From Gemmatimonadota bacterium (lineage in GTDB: Bacteria; Gemmatimonadota; Gemmatimonadetes; Gemmatimonadales; GWC2-71-9), in assembly GCA_029859185.1 (NCBI GenBank), contig JAOUDR010000251.1, positions 1 to 5,178 on the forward strand: a DNA stretch of 5,178 bases. Direction: 5' to 3'. Both the position numbers and the translations under genes were made by a program. This document shows, piece by piece, positions 1 through 5,057 of the stretch. Every line of letters begins with the position of its first letter. The first letter of the stretch is position 1. Below the pieces are notes generated by a model. That model was not told the DNA's origin. It did not search any database and saw only the letters and a program-made list of their open reading frames with translations.

Positions 1-544
1 GCGCCCGCCGGATGGCCCCGACCAAGTCATCACTGGTGGCAAACGGCGCTCGGCGGCGACGCTCCACGATGCTGACCGCGAGGCGGCGCGCCCGCGGCTC
101 GTCCCCGAACTCCCGCAACAGGGCGCCGAGGTCCGCCTCCGACCACGTGTTCAACAGGTCGGCCGCCGTGGGGCCCGCCGCGCTCATGCGCATGTCGAGG
201 GGAACGTCTGATCGGAACGAGAACCCGCGCGCGTCCGTGTCGAACTGATGGGACGAAACGCCGAGATCGAGCAGCACGAAGTCGGGCTGGAACGCGGCGA
301 TCGTGGCGAGAACGTCTGGGTCACCAAAGCTCCCCCGCACGAACTGGATGGCGGCCGCGCCCAACCGACGCGCGGCCTCGGCCAGCGCCTCCGGATCGCG
401 GTCGACGCCCAGCACCACGGCGCCGGCCTGGAGAAACACGGCGGCGTGTCCGCCGCCCCCGAGGGTTCCGTCCACCATGCGGCGGCGCCCCTGGCCAAGC
501 CGAGCCACGGTGCCGGCCAAGACGGCGGTGTGGTACCCCGTCAC
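1..544 (-). CDS. rsmH: RsmH, 16S rRNA (cytosine1402-N4)-methyltransferase, 3' end cut by window edge
   Basis: This gene encodes the SAM-dependent enzyme that N4-methylates C1402 in the decoding centre of 16S rRNA, acting on the small ribosomal subunit in the cytoplasm. The visible 181 residues carry the family signatures in order: YHTAVL at the N-terminus (residues 4-9), the SAM-binding loop VDGTLGGGGH (24-33), the acidic VDRDPEAL (47-54), DLGVSSHQFD (93-102), then GFSFRSDVPLDMRM (107-120), TAADLLNT and the ARRLAVSIVERRR helix. Family members are about 300 aa, so roughly 60% is present and the protein continues beyond base 1. I chose the GTG at 544 because the family motif (M-x-YHTxVL) begins right there; no ATG occurs upstream in frame, and the Shine-Dalgarno is poor. 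An ATG at 478 would remove the conserved N-terminus. The LLxE usually seen after YHTPV is LAGT here, a mild divergence. The upstream neighbour is tRNA-Asp, not mraZ. The family call is very secure; the start is less so. Confidence 0.95.
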   Translation of the reverse strand, partial: MTGYHTAVLAGTVARLGQGRRRMVDGTLGGGGHAAVFLQAGAVVLGVDRDPEALAEAARRLGAAAIQFVRGSFGDPDVLATIAAFQPDFVLLDLGVSSHQFDTDARGFSFRSDVPLDMRMSAAGPTAADLLNTWSEADLGALLREFGDEPRARRLAVSIVERRRRAPFATSDDLVGAIRRA

Positions 545-559
545 CGGACCCAAAGACGA

Positions 560-591
560 CGGCCCCGCAGGGAGGGCACCGAGCGGGGCCG
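560..591 (-). terminator. GC-rich hairpin between tRNA-Asp and rsmH, possible terminator or leader structure
   Basis: On the minus strand CGGCCCCGC (591-583) is a perfect 9-bp complement of GCGGGGCCG (568-560), around a 14-nt loop. It is followed by TCGTCTTT (559-552), a short and interrupted T stretch. The position, 29 nt after the tRNA 3' end, fits a terminator for the tRNA-Asp transcript. The weak T tract and the closeness to the rsmH GTG (15 nt) also allow an attenuator-like or translation-modulating leader hairpin. The stem is seen directly; the function is inferred. Confidence 0.5.
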
Positions 592-620
592 CGACGTTGA
601 ACGAACGCGCTGCATACGGA

Positions 621-694
621 CGGGGCTGACGGGATTTGAACCCGCGGCCTCCGGTGTGACAGACCGGCACTCTAACCAGCTGAGCTACAGCCCC
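621..694 (-). tRNA. trnD: tRNA-Asp (anticodon GTC)
   Basis: The gene folds into a complete 74-nt cloverleaf on the minus strand. The acceptor GGGGCTG (694-688) pairs with CAGCCCC (628-622), with discriminator G at 621. T8-A9, a 4-bp D stem with a GGTTA-type loop, an anticodon stem CCGGT/ACCGG around loop CTGTCAC (anticodon GTC, Asp), a 5-nt variable loop and a T arm with loop TTCAAAT follow. The 3' CCA is not encoded (TCC follows), so a CCA-adding enzyme is required. G73 is the usual aspartate identity discriminator. A sigma70-like promoter lies just upstream and a hairpin downstream, so it may be its own transcription unit between the TPR gene and rsmH. Confidence 0.97.
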
Positions 695-714
695 CTACTG
701 CCTCAAGGCGGATA

Positions 715-743
715 AGTGTACGTCGGTCGGACCCCTGATTCAA
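715..743 (-). promoter_or_regulatory. sigma70-like promoter for tRNA-Asp
   Basis: On the minus strand TTGAAT (743-738) is separated by exactly 17 bp from TACACT (720-715). Each hexamer matches the sigma70 consensus at 4 of 6 positions. A start site near 706-708 would give a leader of about 12-14 nt before the mature 5' end of tRNA-Asp at 694, after a GC-rich stretch downstream of the -10 box. The -35 box overlaps the TGA stop (742-740) of the preceding TPR gene. No transcript data support it; the call rests on spacing and position. Confidence 0.55.
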
Positions 744-2503
744 GCGCCGGGGCACTTGAATGCCGGCTTGTAGGTCGGCAACGCGCCCTGGATCTGCTGC
801 ACGAAACCGAGCAACTGTCCGACCGTTGCGGGGCTGATCTGCCGCCCGGCCTCGAGCGCCGCGCGTGCCCGCGCCGTCATGTCGACTTCCACATCCACCA
901 ACTCGCAGGATTCGGTTTCGCGGACCCGCTGGTCGAGCTCCGTAATCTGGAAGAAGAGCGCGAGGCCAAGGAAGAAGTTCGCAGGCGCATTGAGTTGCCC
1001 ACGCTTGTCGAACTCGAGCGTGTGTTCGAGGAACCGCGCCGCGAGCGGCAGGTGCGGCGTCATCCGCAACTGGGAGATCTTCGAAGCCGGATTGTAGAAC
1101 ATCGTGGCGATGGCCATCGAGGTGGCGGTATCGGTCGCCGTACGGCCGGCCAGCATGAGCAGTTGCTCCGCCTTGAGGAGGCGTGCGGTATCGAGCGACA
1201 CGGCCGTATCGATCACGAGCGTGCTGTCGAGGAGGTACTGGGCCAGTGCCAGCGCGCTCCCGATCTGTGCGGAATCCAGCGCGACGATCCGGTCGTACGC
1301 CTCCAGCACCCGGTCCCGATCGTTCACGAGCTTCAAGGTCGCCGCGCGGGCCCGCCAGGCTGCGATGTAGTCGGGGAACTCCGTGACCGCCCGCTCGGAC
1401 CACCGGAGCATCGCGGTGGTGTCAGGCACCGATTGGGCGGCGGCAAACGTCTTCGTGAAGAAGATCGTGTCATGTGCGAGCGAGCTGTCGAGATCGAATT
1501 GCCCCTCGAGCGCCTCCAGCGCGCACGCCCAGAGCGTCCCGTCGAGGCAGGCGCGCTCCTTCAACTGCAGCATGGTCAGGTTCCCAGCATTGCGCACGAG
1601 GCCCTCATCGAGCACCTCGACCGCGTCGTCGTATTCCCCGGCGGCCGTCAACCCGGCCGCGACCCCGAGCCGCAGCCGTTCGTCAGTCGGGTCCGCCCGC
1701 AACTGATTGCGGAACGCCGCGAGCGCCTCGGCCGTATCGCCCTTGTCCCGCAACCGCCGACCCAGCTCCTCCCAGGCGTTCCCGTTGAGCGAGTCGCCCG
1801 CCACCGCCCGGCGCAGCGCGGAGACGATGCTGTCGATTGGCTGCTGCTGCACCTCGAACGCGTACGCGAGGCACATGGCCGCCGCCGGGTGGTTCGGGTA
1901 CAGCGCAAACGCCCGCTCCGCACGGTCCGCCGCCCCCTTCCCATCGCTGCGCTGCCGCCGCTCCGTGCAGTCGCGGGCAAACTCGGCGGCCTTCAACTGG
2001 TTGTCGAGATTGTCCGCCGCGAGCTTGCCGAAGTCCTCCGCCGTCGTGGTGGCCGGCGCCCTGATCGTCTCCCACCCCGCCAGCCCGGACCCGGCGGCAT
2101 CCACCAAGCGGAGCCGCAGGCGGAGACTGTCACCGGTCTTGTCGATCCAGCCCACCATGTACGCCGTGGCCTGGAGGAACCGGGCCAGTGCCGGCGCGTT
2201 CTCCGACGGGAGGGGGATCTTACAGTTGAAGCCGGAGGCCTCGAGGGCCTCGCAGATCGTCGTCGTCGGGATGACCGCGATGCGCATCCGATAGCGCGAG
2301 ATCATGCGCGCCCGGAGGGCTTCCCCGGTTTCGACGGCGAACGCGGTATCGACCCCGGTCGGCACTGGGGTCAGGATCAGCAGCCGCTCGTTCGAGACCC
2401 GACGGGCCAACTGTCCGGTGGCGCTGCCCGGCAGCAGCAGCACCCCCGAGGCCATCACCCCCGCCACGATCACACGGCGCATCATCATACGGATAGGCTG
2501 CAC
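740..2503 (-). CDS. Exported tetratricopeptide-repeat protein, 587 aa
   Basis: Probable periplasmic or secreted TPR protein; its specific role is not recognisable. The N-terminus is a signal peptide: basic n-region with RMMMRR (residues 5-10), hydrophobic VIVAGVMASGVLLLP (11-25), and probable cleavage near SATG|Q (30/31). Residues 38-144 form an alpha/beta region (RLLILTPVP, then RYRMRIAVIP, then TAYMVGWIDKTGDSLRLRLRLVD) that resembles TolB-N/FlgO-like secreted domains; that resemblance is a guess from the pattern. TPR-like helical pairs follow, clearest at about 190-305 (AERAFALYPNHP; AWEELGRRLRDKGDTAEALAAFRNQLRADP; AAGEYDDAVEVLDEGL) and again at 365-410. The C-terminus is helical and ends in KCPGA. 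There are eight cysteines (84, 94, 179, 211, 319, 327, 533, 584), so disulfides are plausible. The GTG start at 2503 has GGAGG 8 nt upstream and gives a good signal peptide; the ATGs at 2488, 2485 and 2482 are poorer alternatives. The frame stays open upstream through tRNA-Val, but that is not coding. Confidence 0.85.
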   Translation of the reverse strand: MQPIRMMMRRVIVAGVMASGVLLLPGSATGQLARRVSNERLLILTPVPTGVDTAFAVETGEALRARMISRYRMRIAVIPTTTICEALEASGFNCKIPLPSENAPALARFLQATAYMVGWIDKTGDSLRLRLRLVDAAGSGLAGWETIRAPATTTAEDFGKLAADNLDNQLKAAEFARDCTERRQRSDGKGAADRAERAFALYPNHPAAAMCLAYAFEVQQQPIDSIVSALRRAVAGDSLNGNAWEELGRRLRDKGDTAEALAAFRNQLRADPTDERLRLGVAAGLTAAGEYDDAVEVLDEGLVRNAGNLTMLQLKERACLDGTLWACALEALEGQFDLDSSLAHDTIFFTKTFAAAQSVPDTTAMLRWSERAVTEFPDYIAAWRARAATLKLVNDRDRVLEAYDRIVALDSAQIGSALALAQYLLDSTLVIDTAVSLDTARLLKAEQLLMLAGRTATDTATSMAIATMFYNPASKISQLRMTPHLPLAARFLEHTLEFDKRGQLNAPANFFLGLALFFQITELDQRVRETESCELVDVEVDMTARARAALEAGRQISPATVGQLLGFVQQIQGALPTYKPAFKCPGA

Positions 2504-2511
2504 GCTTGCGT

Positions 2512-2516
2512 CCTCC
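2512..2516 (-). promoter_or_regulatory. Ribosome binding site deciding the GTG start at 2503
   Basis: GGAGG reads on the minus strand at 2516-2512, with 8 nt to the GTG at 2503. The same motif is 23 nt from the first in-frame ATG (2488), too far to serve it. It lies in the 45-nt gap after tRNA-Val and is the main reason to prefer the GTG start. Confidence 0.7.
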
Positions 2517-2548
2517 GAACCACCACGTACGCGACGACGTCCACTCGA

Positions 2549-2622
2549 TGGGCGAAGAGGGATTCGAACCCCCGACATCCTGCGTGTAAGGCAGGCGCTC
2601 TGAACCGCTGAGCTATTCGCCC
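2549..2622 (-). tRNA. trnV: tRNA-Val (anticodon TAC)
   Basis: The gene folds into a complete 74-nt cloverleaf on the minus strand. The acceptor GGGCGAA (2622-2616) pairs with TTCGCCC (2556-2550), with discriminator A at 2549. T8-A9, D stem GCTC/GAGC with a GG-containing loop, anticodon stem CCTGC/GCAGG around loop CTTACAC (anticodon TAC, Val), variable loop ATGTC, and T arm GGGGG-TTCGAAT-CCCTC with one G-T pair follow. The 3' CCA is not encoded (TCG follows). The mature 5' end is only 12 nt after the stop of the small membrane-protein gene, and I see no convincing promoter in that gene's 3' end. Release by RNase P from a longer mRNA-tRNA transcript is therefore likely (inference). Confidence 0.97.
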
Positions 2623-2634
2623 CACCCGTTTCCG

Positions 2635-2850
2635 TCACAGCGCGAGGCCGAGCGGAAACAGGACGCAATACCCCAGCACGAGCAGAATCGGGGCCAGCGT
2701 CGTCGATCCGCCGGCGAGCAAGACATACCCCACCGCCAGGGCGACGAGAGCCGCGCCGAGGACGACGACATTCATGCGTCCAAAGCGGAGCTTGGCGGAC
2801 GCCGGTCCCTGTTCGATCATAGACACCAACAAGTAACCGGAAGTTCCCAT
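2635..2850 (-). CDS. Small two-helix membrane protein, DUF3098-like
   Basis: A 71-aa inner-membrane protein with no known activity. After a polar N-terminus comes LRFGRMN (residues 21-27), then a first hydrophobic helix at about 27-47, a short GGST turn, and a second helix at about 50-71 containing TLAPILLVLGYCV. The order FG-x-x-N / helix / GG / TLAPI-x-x-x-x-GY resembles DUF3098, known from Bacteroidetes and relatives, where it often sits beside ftsX and uppP; this match is from memory of the pattern. The ATG at 2850 is only 4 nt after the TGA of the metallopeptidase gene, which suggests coupled translation. ATGs at 2820 and 2775 are alternatives and would remove a weakly hydrophobic lead; none has a clear Shine-Dalgarno. 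The stop is 12 nt from tRNA-Val. Coding status is likely because of its clean membrane topology and operon position. Confidence 0.72.
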   Translation of the reverse strand: MGTSGYLLVSMIEQGPASAKLRFGRMNVVVLGAALVALAVGYVLLAGGSTTLAPILLVLGYCVLFPLGLAL

Positions 2851-2854
2851 GCGG

Positions 2855-3778
2855 TCAAGCGTTAGGGGGCTCGGCGTCAGGGATGACCCACCCGTCGTCC
2901 AACGCCGCTCGGCGGACGCGATCGAGCCGCCGTCGTCGCCACCAGACGAACCCGACCACGAGCGCGGTCATGCCCCAGAACAGCGTGACGGAGGAACCGA
3001 GCAACAACCAGCCGTAGCGGCGGCGCAGATCTCGGTGCCAGGCGGCTTCAAGCTCTTCGATCGACCAGAGGTGCGCCATCCGCACGGCGGGCTCGAACGC
3101 CCGTTCCTCCTGTAGCCGCGCCATCAGTGGCTCGAGGCCACGTTCCCCGCCAACCCGCTCCAGGAACAGTACGGCGGACCCCGCCAGAGCATAGGCGGCG
3201 CGCGCGTCGGTTGGCCCCGACCGCAGCGCGCGGTCGAGCTCGCGGAACGTGGGCGGCCGCCCCCGTACCAGGCGCCAGTTGAGCGCCAGGGCCTCCAGGC
3301 GCCCCCAATCCCGGCCCACACGAACGGCATAGCCCTCCGCGAACCACCGGGGAACGTGGGGGGCCACTCGGGCGAGCATCAGGTGCGCGAGCTCGTGGCG
3401 CAGCGTGCCCATCGGATCGCCGGTGACCCGCAGGACAATCGTGTTCGACGCGGGGAACGCTGCGGCCCCGGTCCACGCCGGCAGACGGCCGCGGGTGAGC
3501 GAGTCGAAGCGGGCCTGGGTGCGGGTGACGATCAGCGTGATCGGGAAGGGCTCGGGATCCGGCAGACCCGGCCATGGCCCGGCCCGATCCGCCGCCTCGG
3601 CCAGCTCGGTTGCGAGCCGCTCGTCCCCCGGCCAGTAGATCGCCTGCACCCGACCGACCTGCACGAACGCCGGCCCCTGGGCCGGGAGGGCGGGAGCGGC
3701 GCCAAGCAGCGCGAGAACCGCGATCAGCCGCGCGGGGGCTCCTGTCCCTGGTCGACGAGTTCCAGGGTCTCCTGACAC
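2855..3778 (-). CDS. Exported, membrane-anchored gluzincin metallopeptidase-like protein (peptidase MA type)
   Basis: Probable zinc metallopeptidase of the gluzincin/peptidase MA-like type; its substrate is unknown. From the GTG at 3778 the protein is 307 aa: basic n-region, hydrophobic LIAVLALLGAAPALPA (about 18-33) with likely cleavage before QGP, then a central domain with LRHELAHLML. HELAH at 128-132 supplies two zinc-ligand histidines and the catalytic Glu, and RWFAEGYA (144-151) supplies the third ligand Glu148. A helical part follows (LDRALRSGP, AAYALAGSAVLFLERVGGERGLEPL), as in related proteins. Residues 257-279 form a C-terminal transmembrane helix, then a WWRRRR stop-transfer and a short basic cytoplasmic tail. 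The catalytic domain should therefore face the periplasm. The start is uncertain: GTG 3778 has GGGGA 5 nt upstream and overlaps the TPR gene by 55 nt; an ATG at 3826 would spoil the signal peptide; a CTG at 3727 is possible but rare. All key catalytic residues are intact. Confidence 0.85.
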   Translation of the reverse strand: MSGDPGTRRPGTGAPARLIAVLALLGAAPALPAQGPAFVQVGRVQAIYWPGDERLATELAEAADRAGPWPGLPDPEPFPITLIVTRTQARFDSLTRGRLPAWTGAAAFPASNTIVLRVTGDPMGTLRHELAHLMLARVAPHVPRWFAEGYAVRVGRDWGRLEALALNWRLVRGRPPTFRELDRALRSGPTDARAAYALAGSAVLFLERVGGERGLEPLMARLQEERAFEPAVRMAHLWSIEELEAAWHRDLRRRYGWLLLGSSVTLFWGMTALVVGFVWWRRRRLDRVRRAALDDGWVIPDAEPPNA

Positions 3779-4587
3779 CGTGTTCCCCAGGGATTGAACC
3801 GGTTGGCCTTGTGGCCATCCTCCCACATCTGCCGCGCGGCGTCCCGATCACCGGCGAACCAGAGGGCTCGACCGAGCTCGTAGTAGGCTTCGATCAGGTT
3901 GGGGCCCAGCGTCAGCGTCTTCCGGAAGAACGTCTGGGCGTCCTCGTACATGTCGCGCTCGAGGTAGACGAGTCCGAGGTAGAAGTGGGCGTACAGCGTG
4001 GCCTTCCGATCGTTGTCGAGCCGGATGGCTTTGGACAGGTGTTCGATGGCCTCGCCGAAGATGCGTTTCTTGAGGCAGATGTAGCCCACGTTGATGCGTG
4101 CGAGGGAGTTGGCGGGCTCCTTCGTCAGCACACGCTGAAACGTCTGGAGGGCCTCGTCGTACTGCTCCGCGCGCATCTGGGCCCATCCCAGCAGCGACTC
4201 CCCCTGCGTATCGCCCGGCGAGTATTGCAGCGCCTTTTGCAGCGAGGTGATCGCCCCGTCGTAGTCCCCCAGCGAGATGAGGTGCCACCCCTTCTCGACC
4301 AGCGTCGAGGCATCGATGTGACTCGTATGCACCGCCGGAATCTGGCCGGTGAACTGCGGCGCCGTATCGGGCGTATGGCTCGCCTGCATCTGCTTGTAGC
4401 GATCCACGAGCTCGCGGATCCCTTCCTTGAGGGTCGACAACTCCCCGATGGCCTGGTCCACGGTCTTGAACAACGCGATGATTTCGCGCTTCACTGCCTC
4501 CCGCTGGTCCGGCGTCCCCGCCTGATCCAGGCGCTGCAGGATGTCATCGTACTGCTCGCGCAGCGTCGCGATGGGAGAAACGGTCAT
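3724..4587 (-). CDS. Cytoplasmic TPR protein with helical N-terminus, cheW-linked, 287 aa
   Basis: Probable protein-protein interaction scaffold; no enzyme motif is visible. There is no signal peptide or membrane segment. Residues 7-68 are heptad-rich and charged (LREQYDDILQRL to ELVDRYKQM) and probably form a helical hairpin or coiled coil. A Pro/Thr-rich linker (71-92) leads to about five tandem TPRs: 94-127 (LVEKGWHLISLGDYDGAITSLQKALQ, interrupted only by the linker to the next), 128-161, 162-195, 198-231 and 232-265, each with the A/G pattern and a Pro at or near the turn (SPGD, EPAN, GPNL). The ATG at 4587 overlaps the cheW stop as ATGA, and GGAGG lies 7 nt upstream, so this start is secure. 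Its direct coupling to cheW suggests that it works with the chemosensory adaptors, perhaps assembling a signalling array or an output complex; that is an inference from context. Confidence 0.9.
   Translation of the reverse strand: MTVSPIATLREQYDDILQRLDQAGTPDQREAVKREIIALFKTVDQAIGELSTLKEGIRELVDRYKQMQASHTPDTAPQFTGQIPAVHTSHIDASTLVEKGWHLISLGDYDGAITSLQKALQYSPGDTQGESLLGWAQMRAEQYDEALQTFQRVLTKEPANSLARINVGYICLKKRIFGEAIEHLSKAIRLDNDRKATLYAHFYLGLVYLERDMYEDAQTFFRKTLTLGPNLIEAYYELGRALWFAGDRDAARQMWEDGHKANRFNPWGTRCQETLELVDQGQEPPRG
3784..3788 (-). promoter_or_regulatory. Candidate ribosome binding site for the metallopeptidase GTG start
   Basis: GGGGA on the minus strand (3788-3784) sits 5 nt before the GTG at 3778, inside the TPR coding sequence. 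It is a modest Shine-Dalgarno match but supports this start over the upstream ATG at 3826. Confidence 0.4.
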
Positions 4588-5057
4588 CCAGTGGCCTCCG
4601 CCTGAAGATCCCGCAGGGCGATCTGCTCGGTCGTGGTCAGCAGACGCCCGGCCGCCAGCAACACGATGGTCCGATCATCAGCGACGATCGTCGCCTGCAC
4701 ACACTCGGCGGCCAGGCCGGTCAGCATCCGGGAGGGCGACTGCACCTCCTCTGCCCCCACCTTCCGAACGGCCAGGACGGCGTCCACGACAATGCCGACA
4801 CCGCCGTCGTCGTCACTGAGGATGATCACCCGTGTGTCGTCCCGGACCCGCGCGGGTTCCCCGAAGCGCTTGCGGAGATCGACGAGCGGGACCGAGCGCT
4901 CGCCGTACGGGAACACTCCCTCGAGGAACGACGGCGCTCCGGGAAGGGGTGTCGCCTCCTGGTACCGCAGCACCCGCTCGACCTGGAAGATGTTCAGGGC
5001 GAACATCTGGGACCCCACCCGGAACACCACGAGCTGAACCTCGTCCCCGGATGTCAT
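4584..5057 (-). CDS. cheW: CheW-domain chemosensory adaptor protein
   Basis: CheW-family proteins couple chemoreceptors to the histidine kinase CheA in cytoplasmic arrays. The 157-aa protein is a single CheW domain of near-typical length (E. coli CheW is 167 aa): EVQLVVFRVGSQMFALNIFQVERVLRY (6-32) is the first beta subdomain, ATPLPGAPSFLEGVF (35-49) leads to SVPLVDLRKRFG (55-66), then TRVIILSDDDGGVGIVVDAVLAVRKV and the C-terminal strands with TIVLLAAGRLL. The motif after EGV is FPYGERSVP rather than the usual NLRG/NYRG-x-x-x-P, so the conserved arginine position appears to be glycine. The ATG at 5057 overlaps the upstream gene's stop as ATGA and sits at the family's normal N-terminus; an upstream in-frame ATG at 5102 lies inside the previous gene. 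Shine-Dalgarno is weak, so coupling is likely. It could belong to a chemotaxis, twitching or c-di-GMP pathway; the window does not decide. Confidence 0.93.
   Translation of the reverse strand: MTSGDEVQLVVFRVGSQMFALNIFQVERVLRYQEATPLPGAPSFLEGVFPYGERSVPLVDLRKRFGEPARVRDDTRVIILSDDDGGVGIVVDAVLAVRKVGAEEVQSPSRMLTGLAAECVQATIVADDRTIVLLAAGRLLTTTEQIALRDLQAEATG
4595..4599 (-). promoter_or_regulatory. Ribosome binding site for the TPR gene inside the cheW 3' end
   Basis: GGAGG on the minus strand (4599-4595) is 7 nt before the ATG at 4587. Together with the ATGA stop/start overlap it fixes the start and allows both independent initiation and coupled reinitiation. Confidence 0.75.

Noticed and set aside
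597..637. Possible promoter for rsmH (TTCAAA, 18-nt spacer, TATGCA)
   Set aside because: The -35 candidate lies in the conserved T loop of tRNA-Asp, and the -10 is poor, so the match is likely a coincidence.
248..715. A 155-aa plus-strand open frame ending in GFEPAASGVTDRHSNQLSYSP
   Set aside because: That peptide is the well-known false translation of a tRNA-Asp complement, and the rest lies antisense to rsmH.
2504..2548. Possible promoter or terminator in the tRNA-Val/TPR gap
   Set aside because: I see only short repeated CGTCG/ACGT bits, with no good hexamer pair at proper spacing and no stable hairpin followed by T's.
716..2611. A 631-aa open frame on the plus strand, opposite the exported TPR gene
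   Set aside because: It is the antisense shadow of a GC-rich coding gene: Arg/Pro/Gly-rich, no domain pattern, and its C-terminus (RDSNPRHPACKAGALNR) is simply the reverse of tRNA-Val.
2504..2668. N-terminal extension of the exported TPR protein through the tRNA (NSSAVQSACLTRRMSGVRIPLRPS)
   Set aside because: This is tRNA-Val sequence read as protein. The GTG at 2503 with GGAGG and a signal peptide is a better start.
3574..4605. A 343-aa plus-strand open frame opposite the cytoplasmic TPR gene
   Set aside because: It is antisense to a gene with clear TPRs, a secure start and operon coupling; its composition is Arg/Leu-rich with no recognisable motif.
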